In this document: positions 20,916 through 32,555 of the stretch, in pieces
Layout: every line of letters begins with the position of its first letter
Numbering within the stretch: the stretch's first letter is position 1
Source: Endomychus coccineus
Lineage: Eukaryota > Arthropoda > Insecta > Coleoptera > Endomychidae
Reading direction: 5' to 3'
Length of the DNA stretch: 64,000 bases
NCBI GenBank assembly: GCA_958510875.1
Contig: OY294068.1
Span: forward strand, 194,890,315-194,954,314
The notes under the pieces: model-generated
Databases searched by the model: none
Seen by the model: only the letters and a program-made list of their open reading frames with translations
Told to the model about the DNA's origin: nothing
Translations under genes and position numbers: made by a program

Positions 20916-23228
20916 AACATTTTTCCGATGAGTATTATAAACTTTTGACTTTATTCTATTTTGTCTTCGTAAGTTTCATGGAGACGTAATCAATCAGTTC
21001 AGTGTATGCATGTTCCTTTTTCTGAAACGTCCCCAAATCATTATATGTTCTTGAGATTGAAATATATTATAAATTTTCTCATCCACAGCTTCGGGGACAA
21101 AGTGAGAAATCCAGAGAGCTATTCCATTAAGCTTTATTAGAATGATGATGTGAGTACAAGTTCATTTTGAAATTAAACCTGGCGAATAAAGTCCGGGCTG
21201 TTAATGTGTTTATACAATTGTACTGGATTTGCCTCCGTCTCTCTATATGTGTGTATTCTTACCACTTTGATTACGCAGTAAACGGTGTTCAGTTCGTCGT
21301 TTATAAATAAAGAAAGGGGTAGAAGAAAATAAAGTGGCCGGGAGAAACTGTTTCCTGAAGTATACGTAAGTGCACGGCCACTACTACATCTTTGTCCGAA
21401 TTCTCCCAGGGATTGGCCGGAATTGCTGTGCTTGACCCGGAATTTGATGAGCGAGATTTCTGCACGAGATACGAACTTAATATTAAACACAGTCGGGAAT
21501 AAACATGAAAGATTCGACTTTACTGTGGTCGCATTTTATTCTTTGCGGAACTTTCGAAAACTTAATCAACGTGTTTAGGAAATACGGTGCGCGATTTCGG
21601 TCCGCCGGTTTCGGAAAAGTTTGTTTGGGTTTATATTGATTCTATTTGTTGCTTCGGACATCAATCATCTCGAAAGTAAAATTGTCACGGATTTCTGACA
21701 AACCAATATGATACTCGGGTATAAGACATGATGGTCATATTAGATGTGTCCGATGTCGAGTTAACTTGAACTTGATACGTTTTATCGAATGTTCTTAAGA
21801 TCACTTGAAAATACGTAAAAAATATGTGTTTTCTAGATATCTCATTAACTTTTTTTGAAATTGGGATCTAGTGGAGTTAATGTAACCAAAACTCAAGCTT
21901 GCATCTTCTCCAGGAAGACAACATAAGAATATAATGGAAAAATTTTCTTCACTCAAGTAGCAAAATTTATGATTTAATACCTAATGAAATGAATATACCA
22001 TATCATCTATTCAATTTATTGCCTTTATAATTCTTGGATGACAAAATTGATACATTTCCATCAACAACATAATTATTCGCTGAGGGAGCCATTTTGCAAC
22101 GCACTTTATTCAGTCTTAAAGTCTTATTTACGTTTATTTACAGGTAAACACTTTCCAATCACACAAGGAGACTCAACAAACAGGTTCACCATTTGATTGT
22201 TCACAAGAATCAGGTAGAACTTGAATTCTAACATTTATGACCCTCAATCGGTACTGTAGTGTAGTTAAGTTGTACTTTTTTGGTAATTTTGTTAACTGGC
22301 GTCGTGGCTGGCTTGGCGCAAAATATTCGTAACGAGAAGTCTAACAACACCTCAAAATTCCTATTGAAAATGTTTGGTGCAACCCTTTTGCAAACGTTTG
22401 AAATTTGAACCCTCCTATTGTCGACCTTCGAGGAACCTTCAGTTGGAATTTCATGAGGTTGGGTTCATATCCGTCCTGGAATTTATATATACACATTTTT
22501 TTTTTTAATTCAAATTACGCTATCTTGGTCAAATCTTAACCAAATTGGATGAAATTCCGTGTAAAAGTAGCTTATAACAGTTACAAAAGGCTGTCTAACT
22601 TCCAGCCGTATTGGAACTGATCGGCAAAATACATGTTCACAAATAATTTCACATTACTCTACTACATTAATAGTATGACGTTTCACTTCACACGTAATCC
22701 ATCCAATAGATTATACTCATTTTGTAACATGTTCATGTTAGAGCATGAAGGATGATCATCTAAATTCGAACACACTAATTTTGTTGAAAGCGCAAACGTA
22801 ATATTCCGTGCTTGATGGAAGCCTTTGAAAAAACTATTCATTATCCATTGAATATTAAAATAGGGACAAGACATAGCCACGCAACGGTAAATGGAATGAA
22901 CATTGTAATGATAAATTCAATAATGACCTTCATAATTACACAGTTGAAGATTAACTAATAGATTTCGGAGTATTGAATGCCTGATTGGCAATTATCAATA
23001 TTGATGGTAAGGTTAATAGTGATACGCTTGGGAAATATTGCCTTAGGATTAAAATAAGAAAATTTCAAATATGCCCCAATTCAATGAGTGGTCTAAAAAT
23101 GAAAGTCGATATTTATTATGAATTCAATCAAATTCCAATCTCATTGTCATTCAATGGCTCTCCAACAAATTTTAAAAACAATGTCTCAAAAAGAATCTGT
23201 GAGTTACGTGATTCGCTAACATACATAT
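20916..23228. other. no gene recognised
   Basis: 21170-21700 is CpG-bearing and apparently single-copy. 22490-22680 has a T-run and a GGATGAAATTCCG block that looks like generic repeat DNA. No coding frame with a recognisable motif is present. Confidence 0.4.
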
Positions 23229-23420
23229 ACAGGGTGTAAATAAATACCTAACTGCGAAAAAATTCAGGGGGTGATTCCTTGTTGAAAAATAAGGTGGGTC
23301 TTTCATATAAAATTTTTCTCTAAATCACTTTGTTTCCGAGATACAGGGTGTTGAAATTGAAAAAAAAATTTAGTTTTTTGCGAATATCTCTGAAACCGTT
23401 TATCGTACAGAAAACCTAAT
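23229..23420. repeat. CAGGGTGT-type dispersed repeat
   Basis: TACAGGGTGTAAATAAATAC at 23229 and GATACAGGGTGTTGAAATTG at about 23339 are the kind of ends seen in short non-autonomous insect DNA transposons. No matching inverted end (ACACCCTG) was found, so the element is partial. Confidence 0.3.
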
Positions 23421-23643
23421 TGCATGAACTCCAGACGTCCTATGTAATTAGCTACGAACGAAATAATTTTGACATATGCCTCTAGGAGCTCGCTACGTGT
23501 CAGTTAGAGTTTATACGTTAGACGCACGTAGCAGAGACCTGAGAGTACCTGTTTCTATTAAGCTATTGCATATATTGCATATAGCTTTTATCGTGGGCTT
23601 TGAGCGCGACGACCGAATCAAGAAATTCCGTAACGAAAAATAA

Positions 23644-23811
23644 CAGGAACTCGTTTATGTTGCGCTCTCTCGGGTGACTAATATTGAAAAATTGTATATC
23701 ACGACAAAAAACGATAATTCTACATTCAAGTTTTATGATAATCGAAGGCAAGCTGCATCGGCTGCATCTTTGTTGCAAGAATTCAAAAGACTGCCCTTAA
23801 ATAGTGTTTAG
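23644..23811 (+). pseudogene. Helentron PIF1-like helicase, C-terminal end
   Basis: Fifty-five codons open after an in-frame TAA (23641-23643). They start QELVYVALSRVTNIEKLYIT, the last helicase motif (QxxYVALSRV) of PIF1-like Helitron helicases. DNSTFKFYDNRRQAASAASL then leads to a natural-looking stop at 23809-23811. Upstream of the TAA the same frame reads FERDDRIKKFRNEK. The ATPase motifs are absent, so this is only the tail. Confidence 0.8.
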
Positions 23812-23853
23812 ACGACAGGTCAAAGTGTCTTGGATTCCATTAGTAATAGAAAT

Positions 23854-24570
23854 GGCATTTCAATAATGACTTTCAATTGCCAAAGTCTAAATAGTCACAA
23901 ATACGATTTACAAGATTCAGTTACGAGACAAACAAATGTGTCACTTGCATGGCGCATGATAATCCGATTGAAATACCTAATTGCAATTGTATTGTTCAAT
24001 TCAAACGAGACACTGTTCCAGAAGGTGGGGTAGCTATTTACCAAAATAATAATAATGTAACTAATATTATGACTCCGAATATTGAAATAAATATTGCACA
24101 CGTTAACGATGTTAATGTTAGGCGCTCATTTGTTGGAGATATTTGTGCGTGCTCATGCAAACTTAGAAATGGCCTACACATAGTCATGGTAGCAATTTAC
24201 ATTTCTCCGAATCCAAAATTGGACGAGGTAGAGCATTTTATTCATCGCACTTTACTGGAGTACACTGAAGAAAGGTCGAAAATACTTGGTACAAATGGTA
24301 ATAAATTTCCTCTTATCTTGGCTGGCAATTTCAACATCAACTTCGCTGATGAAAAATCAGAGCGGTTGATAACTTTTCTTTCGGAAAAATTGAATTTGAA
24401 AATAAATAATGATCCACAAGAATCCACAACAAAATATGAGACCACCATTGACGCGGTATTTTCCAGATATTTAGAGGATATCAAGTCTCAAACTTATGTC
24501 TCTTATTTCAGTTATTCAGTTACCATAAACCTATAGTTTTAATGATAACAAATTCCTGAATAACCTACAT
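23854..24570 (+). pseudogene. Helentron endonuclease domain (EEP-type), broken
   Basis: The first block, GISIMTFNCQSLNSHKYDL (from 23854), carries the N-terminal Asn motif. A frameshift near 23945 removes the expected Glu motif. The frame 23949-24536 continues with DNPIEIPNCN, GGVAIYQN and VAIYISPNPKLDEVEHFI. LAGNFNINF follows, with GDFN changed to GNFN, and then TTIDAVFSRY. The final SYHKPIV His motif is pushed out of frame by an 8-bp tandem duplication (24507-24522). The domain cuts DNA in the parent element. Three of its catalytic positions are damaged here. Confidence 0.8.
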
Positions 24571-24802
24571 GTATTGTAAGATAATAAAAATATTTTAAAC
24601 GATATTAACTTCTCATTTATTCAATAAAAGAAAAAAAATTGTTTTCTTATCGGTCACCACACTCAAAAAATGGAACTTGAATTAATATCAAAGAAAAAAC
24701 TTGAATTAAAATATCAAAGAAAAAAAAATACTGCATAAATTAAAAAAAACAAATAATTGTAATTGCATAAGTTGAGAAAAAATGCTATGCAATAGCTTTA
24801 CC

Positions 24803-24823
24803 GTGGCAGTCCCCGGGTGCCAC
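24803..24823 (+). other. Helentron terminal hairpin
   Basis: GTGGCA (24803-24808) and TGCCAC (24818-24823) form a 6-bp stem around a GC-rich 9-nt loop. It lies shortly before an AT-rich end, as the termination hairpin of Helitron-type elements does. It is much richer in GC than its surroundings. Confidence 0.6.
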
Positions 24824-24840
24824 ACGTATTTTTATTTGTA

Positions 24841-26519
24841 GTAACTTACCTGGACTTATCTGGACGGTCTCCAAAGGCAAATCTGAATCAAAACACTTGG
24901 GTATACATGAAATCCACTTAAATGACTTTGATTAATGCATTTTTATCATGTTCGTAATAATAATATTGGCAACATCGCCATTGCAACCCATGGCCTATAA
25001 ACCGACCATTAAATTGAAAATTAGAACTTTCTATCTCAATAAGAGGTCATTTATTGAATTCTGATTTATTTTCGATTGAAAACCAGCCTTCATTACAAAT
25101 ACTTCAATAAACACGTCTTTATAAGTGATTATCGGTTAACTAATTAGGACCAATGACCACCTGCAATAATTAATGTTCCTTCCAGTCTAAGAAGTATATT
25201 TTTATTCATTAGAAATAGAATCATAGCAGCTTTATCACTGATTATAATTTACCGTTTCCCCAATTTGACCCTATAAGTCTTTTGCGCAGCCGAAAAGTGC
25301 TTTAGATAAGTTTAATCTAAATGGACAAAAGGTTAATAGTGTCTAGAGATTTATAATTTGACCTAATCTGGAGTATAATTCGTTTATCCTCTGAAAATTT
25401 CATCTCTATATTTATCAGATTTAGTTTCTTCACGTGAAAGTGAAAAAGAAACATAAGAGCTTAGCTTGCTACAAAACGCACTACAATGACTTCCAAATAG
25501 TCACGTAAAATCCTATTGGGAGTACAAATCAATAAATAATTTGGTTAAAAGTTCTAATTTGCGGTGAAAGCTTCCCAATAATCCTAAAACTGTAGGAAGA
25601 CGATAAAAACTTCTCGGATAACTCACGTCAGAATAAAGCTCCTTTTATCGAGAAAATTGCTTACAAGTTTTTGTCTTCGATATATTATTGGAAACAATTA
25701 TGAACTGGGTGAGTTTGCGATTATATCTCTTTTCATCTTTGTTCATGATTTGCTGAATAAAACTCAACTGAGACGAGTCTATTGTGATGAATATTCAACT
25801 ATTGGACGTTAAACGTGAAAGTTACAACAGGATTTTAGCTAAACGGATTACGTCATATCCTCTCATTGCTATTTCATTGTAATATGATTCAGTAACCGCA
25901 TTTTATATTCATTAATATTGCCCTATTATCAGATTATATAGTTCATAAACGAATATTAACATGCCAGATTATGTTCGACCATCATTTTTACTTATAAAGC
26001 ACTTACAGTGGCGGAAAACATAAAAAGTACTAGCACAATATCCAAAAAGCTCATCAAATAGATTCTGTTCTGTTTATAATATATACTTGATTCATTATTG
26101 ACGAACCACATTATCTTGAAAGGGTTTCCTACAATGGCATCATAAACATATCCTATTATGCTTTCAAACAATTCTATCGTTCAAGGTACAGTACATGTAC
26201 TGATTTCATTATGTATTCATTGATTTTCCCATGGAATGAATACCTGAGGAGTTGATAAAATGAGGTTCGTATATCGTACCTTGAAGGGACACAAGGGCGG
26301 TTCGAAAAATGTCCAAGGGCCGCCTCCGATACTTTCTTAAGATATCAATTTTAGATATTCAGATATTTATGTTCAGTTTATTCATTTATGAATATCTCTT
26401 GTGTCGCTAGTTAATCCCTAGTTAACTAGGGTTCGATTGGTTCTATGATGACCCTAATGGTTTATTGACAAACCTCATATAAGCTTTACGTTCATTTCAC
26501 ATAACGTCACAAACATGTC
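24841..26519. other. no gene recognised
   Basis: AT-rich non-coding sequence with no frame over 60 codons, no inverted repeat with target duplication and no similarity to other parts of the window that I could see. Confidence 0.5.
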
Positions 26520-26617
26520 AAAGAGGCTTCATGACTTCGTGACACCAGTAGATCTGCACTTGCGGAACACAAGTTTGACACTAATCAAATCCTTTCGAAA
26601 ATACTAAAATCCTAGCC

Positions 26618-26794
26618 CGAGCCCCAAACTTCTATCAGCGAAAAATCCTTGAAGCTATAGAAATCGTAATACATCCAAATAATCTGAACCGTGACTCAGG
26701 ATATTACCTTATCAACATTTGGAAACCCATCTTCGAAAATTCCACTTCGCACATGGTCACACAACGGCAGGGTCAAGTGCCGGAACGGAGTTAA
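26618..26794 (+). pseudogene. Penelope-like ORF, C-terminal end after GIY-YIG
   Basis: Fifty-eight codons plus a stop: RAPNFYQRKILEAIEIVIHP then NNLNRDSGYYLINIWKPIF. The R-x(5)-E-A-x-E-I...N-R-D-x-G-Y pattern is the family's conserved extension after the GIY-YIG nuclease. The stretch just upstream has a small deletion (HQI reads as Q) that shifts the frame. The stop at 26792 is probably the original one. Confidence 0.8.
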
Positions 26795-26888
26795 CCACCG
26801 GAATAAAGGCAGTGAACTGTGTAGCGTGAAGGATTTTTCCTACAATAAATACGGCTACAGAAACCAGTTTCAGTTCAAGTCTCAAGCC

Positions 26889-26931
26889 TGCCCTGAAGAT
26901 GCCACCCGTAATGGTTGGCGAAACGTCGGCA
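26889..26931 (+). ncRNA. hammerhead-like ribozyme motif in Penelope pseudo-LTR, best copy of its type
   Basis: TGCC, core CTGAAGA, stem II GCCACC...GGT(T)GGC, GAAA, CGTC and GGCA occur in that order. Helix I TGCC/GGCA is perfect. Stem II pairs six bases with one bulged U. The predicted cut follows C26927. Oddities: one unpaired U lies between the core and stem II, and helix III is a loopless ACGU palindrome, so the active form may be a dimer or a tandem array. Confidence 0.58.
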
Positions 26932-26985
26932 TCAAATCGAGCTATTGTGACGCGGGATTCATCCGGAAGCCAATATTTTCCAAGA

Positions 26986-28036
26986 TTAGCTATCCGCGGA
27001 AGTCAAGATTTCTTAATTGCTTGTTGTGTTTCAAGATTCTTCAGATTGTAGATCGAGTTCTAGAGTTTTTATTCTTATGTTTCGATCGGTTATATCATCA
27101 TATGCCATTATTGTTGATTGAAGGGCATCGAATTGAAAAGTCGGTGCTTTGGTTATAGAATGATGGTCCGTGCAGGGTACGGATATTGAATATATTATTG
27201 GAATTGTGTGAAACAAGGACTCTAGTCATGTGGGACAGGCACGAACGCGGTACGTACACATTATGTAGACTGTCCGACAATCTATCTCCGACCAACCCAG
27301 TGACATATGGTCACATTGGCCTAGCACTTGAAGCTCAACGGACCACGAATCTAGCCACATTACAGGTTAATAATTTCACATACATAATTACCTCTAATAT
27401 CGAAACTTCCTACTGAACATAGACATAACTAGTACGCTACAACGAAGGAAATCATTACATATTTTCTCATCCCAGTTTTCACTGAATGTATCCCCACCTC
27501 AAACTACTATGTTTTTCAATGTATATCACTGATATTTTCCAATATATCTCTCATCCTCTTGTTATACACCAAGCGAACTTTTCAAATTACGGGGTCTTGT
27601 GGACTTACGGCTAGCTATAGTATTTTCAGTATGAACGAACGAATAACCTCAATCAGGTTACCACTTATTACTTTGGATCGGTGTCGTCATCTTAAAGTCT
27701 AGTTACTCCGGCACTTTCCGGTGAGAAATCTGTTAGTCAATACTTGGTATTGCCAAGGTTTCTCATTGTGACATCTATTACTAGGTAGATGGCGTTAGAA
27801 GATCTAGGTTTCTCTAACAATTCGCTCCATGGTATTTCATTATACCCCGATTGAATAACACCATAGCTGAACTCGTTCTGCTATTGAGCCCGAGAAGGCG
27901 AATAGGTAGTCGATCGTATCAACCTATGCACGAACAAATGCCAAAGATATGACCATAAGGAATTGAAGACTAAAATCAGCATCGATATTGTTAATTGGTA
28001 TTTTACATTATTGCAACAACTCCTGTAGTTGTAATG
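26986..28036. other. no gene recognised
   Basis: Small overlapping frames at 27031-27416 on both strands carry no recognisable motif. The sequence is AT-rich and not repeated in the window. Confidence 0.45.
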
Positions 28037-28174
28037 TATTTCTTTATTTCTGATACACGAATATATCTTTCTATACATCAATATTAATTGTTCGCCATGA
28101 GACAAAACCCCGTCGCCTCTATATATGGTATTCGGAGTTATTCCATAGACAGCTTTGTGAGTAGCATTCACCAC
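28037..28174 (-). pseudogene. possible retroviral-type integrase fragment
   Basis: The minus strand from 28174 reads VNATHKAVYGITPNTIYRGD. This resembles the N-x-x-x-H-x-S-x-G-x-T-P-x-E-x-x-F-G segment near the end of LTR-retrotransposon integrase cores. Only about 25 codons support it and no catalytic residue is covered. It could be chance. Confidence 0.28.
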
Positions 28175-29781
28175 AACACATGCGTGTATAGCATGCTGTC
28201 GAATTACTTCACTAAAATATTGTATCGAGACAGTTAATGAATGTGCGCCAAATGATTTTTAATGTTTTTCACCGAAACCAGCTCAAGCATTTGGAAAAGC
28301 TAGTGAGATTTCCAAAATGGCGTATATAACGTTGAATAATATATCGGTATAGAGTGTTGGCTAAGTCTAATCAGTGTGCTTTATTTGAGTTTTTGTTTAG
28401 TGAGTTATTAATGCTTATTAGACTTGTGTGTTCTGTAGAAAGTTTTTAATGACCTATGCTAAACTGTCAAACATCGTGATCAATCTTTGTGATATTTCGA
28501 TTTACATTGGAGACGGAAGAAAATCCCTCCTGAAGGTGGAGCAGTGTTCAAAGCAGGATATATAATACTTTGTTGCTTGGAAGGAGACGCATATTTTATT
28601 GAAAGTTCTAATTTGCAAACCACATTTTCAATTCCTATTATAATTTGATATTTAATTGACGGTTTTGTCAGAATGAGATTAATATAATTTCATTCTTCAT
28701 TTCTTGCAAAAGGACCGGCATCGAAACGTCCTCAGGGTAACATGGGCACGTCGAACCGGCCGCGTGAAACGTCCCATTGTGCCTTTTGTCAATTATCTCA
28801 AAAATGATCTGGATTTTAGCGTTAGTGATTTAATTGAATTGTATAACTCATGCGCCGAAACTCAGTATCGAAACACGAAATAGACATGGAATAGGAATGA
28901 AGCTGCAGGCAGTAATTACAGAGTTTTTAGTGGTGTCGATGCAACAAGAGATTCCTTTAATATTATGCAAAATATTCGTGTTTTATCTGTGTGAACTATA
29001 GAATGCAAATGTTGATCGCGCCGTTCGCCGTAATAACAACAATTAGGGATAAACGAAATTTCTCCGTAAAATTGGAAAGAAAACAAACAATATGCGAAAA
29101 TGTGAATAAAATCGGTCTGCTTTTGGGACGCCTTAAATATTTCAATAGCCGATCCGGTTGGAAATTCCGATTAAAAAGTAAATCAGTTACTTTATATTCA
29201 AAAGGGATCCAAGTATTTTAAATGACTTTTTCTGAGTAAACGGAAACTAAGTTATTATGTATTCACGCTATGATCGTAAAAGTATTCGACTGCTATTATT
29301 GGATTATTATCTGAAGTTTGGACGGTTATGAATTTTACAAATTTATACGTTCTTTATCTTTACTTTCGTTTAAGATATTTCCCGTCGTTCTCTCTTTATG
29401 CGGATCACGAAGAAATTGTCGAATAGATCAAACAGAATTAATTTAATTCGAGTTAAAACTCGGGTACCGGCCTTCGGCACATTTTAAATTGTTTAAACAC
29501 AAGGTCGTGTATTGTGTAGCCTAGTTATTGGTAAATAGTGAACGGCGTGAACGACAATAAACTTAAAATGAGTAGAAATTTGATTTTTTTCACATCTAAA
29601 ATGATGAAAACAAGAAAATTCGCTTCATGACAATGGTTTTGGAAACTATGATTTATTCCTTGAATATTAAAATTAAGAAATAGGGTATGATGTAGGCGAA
29701 GCTCCACATCAAGGGGTTCTCGCCCAAATGGTTGGAACCTTTCTCTCTGTTAACAGAAGAGGCTTAAAACTGGTGACATGA
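28175..29781. other. no gene recognised
   Basis: 28700-29500 includes CpG-bearing non-repetitive stretches. A 76-codon frame at 28991-29221 has no known motif. It may be host intergenic or intronic DNA. Confidence 0.4.
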
Positions 29782-29889
29782 CTCCTCACAGGACGCTGTC
29801 ATCTGAATGAACATCTACACTCAATGGGCATTGTTGATAACACAGGTTGTAGGAGATGCGGGAAGACGGATGAAAATGCCTCTCATATC
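29782..29889 (+). pseudogene. non-LTR element C-terminal zinc-knuckle fragment
   Basis: Thirty-six open codons start LLTGRCHLNEHLHSMGIVDN and continue TGCRRCGKTDENASHI. This is the segment after RNase H in I/LOA-type elements, with the pattern LLTGHC...LxxMG...C-x2-C...E...H. It is too short to place in a particular copy. It may belong to the same family as 11890-13530. Confidence 0.65.
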
Positions 29890-30879
29890 TAAGATAGATA
29901 TAAGATACTATGTGACTAACATTTAATACAAAACTGCAAGTATTTATAGATACAAAATAGTATACTGATACCGAAAACACATTTCGGTTGCCATGTACAT
30001 GTTACTTTAAAGTACGTCAAAAGGTAATCTTATCATTTAACTTGAGAGTCGAAACGTTCATCGAGAAAACGGATCCAAGAGAAGTGTTTCTGGATTCATT
30101 CTGTCATTAAATATTGAAATAATTGGAAAAAAGTTGGTACCAATTAGATTATTATTGTTTTTTGAGGTGGTTTTTACCTGAAGCACTGCGACCTGAAAGA
30201 CTTATTGTGCTTGTAATTTGATAGTGCTGCCACTCGTTGTACCCAGAGGGTTACAATGTTACTTAAACATCACTTTGACAATTCAGAACTGCTCGTGAAT
30301 ATTATGGTCACTTCTCCCAGGGTTACTTCTGATACAAACAAATATGTGGAAACACATACATTTGGGACTCTCTCCTTGTGGCTAACATTAACCAGACTGG
30401 TGCTGTTTATATTAGCATTCGTGTCAAGCAAACTCACGACATTATTTTATTCCCTTGATTCTTGATTGGTTGCCGTGACTAAACATTTTCGTGTAGAAAA
30501 TAAATTCACTCTACGTATACATATCTACTCTTATTAATTAACATGGACCACCATAATTGGTTAATAAGTATGATTAAATAAAAGAACAATTACCTTGTTC
30601 TTATACCACTTTTAATAATAATATGAAAACAATACTGTATTTTCTACACCGAATTGCCATTATCAAACAGAAACTAAATTATAATTTTTTGTATCTATTT
30701 GATAAAGGCACTTCGGTGATATAAAAACAAAGTATTGCTCTTTCATTTGATCATGATGATACATAATATTCCATTAAGAACACCATTTTTCCACTAAGAA
30801 TAAATCAGATTGAAGTTCTCGATGATCCATAAAAGTATTTGCGAATATCTTTCCATCATCAGCATTTAATGTATTCTGG
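29890..30879. other. no gene recognised
   Basis: AT-rich non-coding sequence. A 69-codon frame at 30256-30465 resembles nothing known to me. Confidence 0.45.
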
Positions 30880-31040
30880 CAACTCAAGGAACGTGTTAGG
30901 TGTGAAGTATATATTAAAAAGCACAGATCCCTGAGGGACATCTGAGAGAATATTATGTAACTGAGACAAGGAGCTACCCACTTGAACTAGCAATGATCTG
31001 TTTCATAGAAAAGAGTCTTTCCATCGAAGCAGCTTCCCGG
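30880..31040 (-). pseudogene. reverse-transcriptase motif B fragment
   Basis: The minus strand near 30975-30900 reads SSLSQLHNILSDVPQGSVLF followed by NIYFTPNTFLELPEYI. This is the VPQGSVLGPxLFNIYIND motif of non-LTR reverse transcriptases with a small deletion. Neighbouring codons are disrupted. The family cannot be fixed. Confidence 0.6.
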
Positions 31041-31592
31041 CGATTATTATTAATAGATATTATAAGTGTTCCCTTGTAACGAAGCTTAAATTTCGAAAGA
31101 TTATTTAATTCAGATCAGGCAATAAATACGGATGTTACATGTAATTTCAGTTTGAACAGTTCATTATTTCAATCGATATGAATGAATTCCGAATGTGTAT
31201 TCCGTGATTGCCACTTTACTAAATCTCCGTAATTTGAAATAAGTATAATTATTCAAATAGATGAATCTAATTCACGCCCGTTCAAAATTGCATTTCATTC
31301 CGATAAAAACATGTTGCAAAAACAGGGGCTGGCCAATTAAGACACCAAACTTTGTGCAGTCTTATGTATAAAAAGGGCGAACAACCTAAAAACTCCGATA
31401 ACACTTGTTTACTCCGCAGGGAAGAACTGGTGTGATATCATGAGCGCGAATTTTAGATCTAAAAAGTAGCGTCACTTTTAACCATTGTTCGGGGCATAAG
31501 TAAAAACTATTGGCACAAAAATAAGGATTTGGTGGAGCAGACCTGTCCGGAACCTCGGAAAAGATATAAAAGCCGTGACGACCGAAAGATCG

Positions 31593-31820
31593 CTCTCTTG
31601 TGTTTTTAAATTTCGAGCCGTACAGACTCTCTTGTGTTTTTGAATTTCGAGCCGTACAGTATCTCTTGTGTTTTTGATTTTCAATCAGTGTAGTAGCTCT
31701 TGTGTTTTTAAATTTCGAGCCGTACAGTCTCTCTTGTGTTTTTGAATTTCGAGCCGTACAGTATCTCTTGTGTTTTGATTTTCAATCAGTGCAGTAGCTC
31801 TCTAGTGTTTTTGAATTTAT
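31593..31820 (+). repeat. ~34-bp tandem leader repeats
   Basis: Six to seven units begin CTCTTGTGTTTTT. Two end-types alternate: ...TTTCGAGCCGTACAG and ...TTCAATCAGTG(T/C)AGTAG. The order is X, X, Y, X, X, Y, giving a higher-order period near 102 bp. The array starts about 28 bp after the second TATA box. Confidence 0.8.
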
Positions 31821-32444
31821 TCGAGTGTGAGTCAGATATTTAAAAGCTGTGAAGTAATAATAGTGTTCCGTTTGTGTTTGTGAATTTTACAAAAAGGTAA
31901 ATGGCTTAATATTTTATATTCGGGCATTACGATATATCTTCCGAATCCGAACCGACCGTATTTAAACCGTTTGATATATCGTAGTGCGTTTTAACAACAT
32001 TTCAAGTAATATGGCTATCTTTATAATTACCGAATATAGCTATTACGCTGAGACCGGTTTGATTCGTACTTTTCCGCAAATTGATCATTCTGAATCATTC
32101 AGCAACCGATCCCGTACCGCTGAATTAAATTTAGTGACCGGACTTATTGTAGAGTTGACTTCTTGCGAGAGTTTTCATTTACCGTTTGAGCTTCATTACA
32201 TTTTCCGTCTGGGTGTAATTTTGTGAAATAATACCGTTCAATTGCATTTAAATTGATTATTCTGAAAGTGTACTTGTTCAAATCATTATATATTTTAATA
32301 TTTGGAATTCCCAGTTTTATTAAATTATTTCTGCTCCATCTTTAACGAGCTAAGTTATAACCAGGTATCAATTGTAATTAAAGCCTACAATTTCGATATT
32401 GTTTTCTGCCCATTGTACTCTGGTTATACTTCACTGTAGCTACC

Positions 32445-32502
32445 CTAGGGACAAGGCTATCTTTAGATAGCATAGTGACGAGCCTTGTGGAGAGGACCCT
32501 AG
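32445..32502 (+). promoter_or_regulatory. conserved nested hairpin upstream of PBS, copy B
   Basis: It has the same stems as copy A (CTAGGG/CCCTAG, ACAAGGCT/AGCCTTGT, inner GCTATC/GATAGC). The loop between differs at several positions, so the stems are better kept than their surroundings. Confidence 0.5.
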
Positions 32503-32540
32503 CAGAAGTCCTCAAAAGGAGTTAACCTTTGGGAAAAATC

Positions 32541-32555
32541 TGGCGCCCGAGGATT
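32541..32555 (+). other. primer-binding-site-like sequence, copy B
   Basis: TGGCGCCCGAGGATT is identical to copy A. Confidence 0.55.

Larger units (their letters stand above)
23588..24840 (+). mobile_element. Helentron (Helitron-2 type) 3' portion
   Basis: A PIF1-type helicase C-terminus is followed closely by an endonuclease domain and then by a terminal hairpin at 24803-24823. A helicase followed by an apurinic-like endonuclease is the hallmark of Helentrons, which are rolling-circle transposons. Only about the last 1.25 kb is present; no Rep domain is seen upstream. Confidence 0.72.
26520..26985 (+). mobile_element. Penelope-like element (lineage A), 3' end with pseudo-LTR
   Basis: This segment matches 7879-8300 in inverted orientation. 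It contains the last part of the GIY-YIG region, an uninterrupted ORF end (26618-26794), a short UTR and the hammerhead-like motif. It is truncated at its 5' side within the nuclease. It is better preserved than the copy at 7.9 kb and gives the reading for the decayed parts there. Confidence 0.82.

Noticed and set aside
28037..28174. Firm call of a Gypsy or Copia integrase
   Set aside because: Only about 25 residues resemble the integrase tail; kept only as a low-confidence feature.
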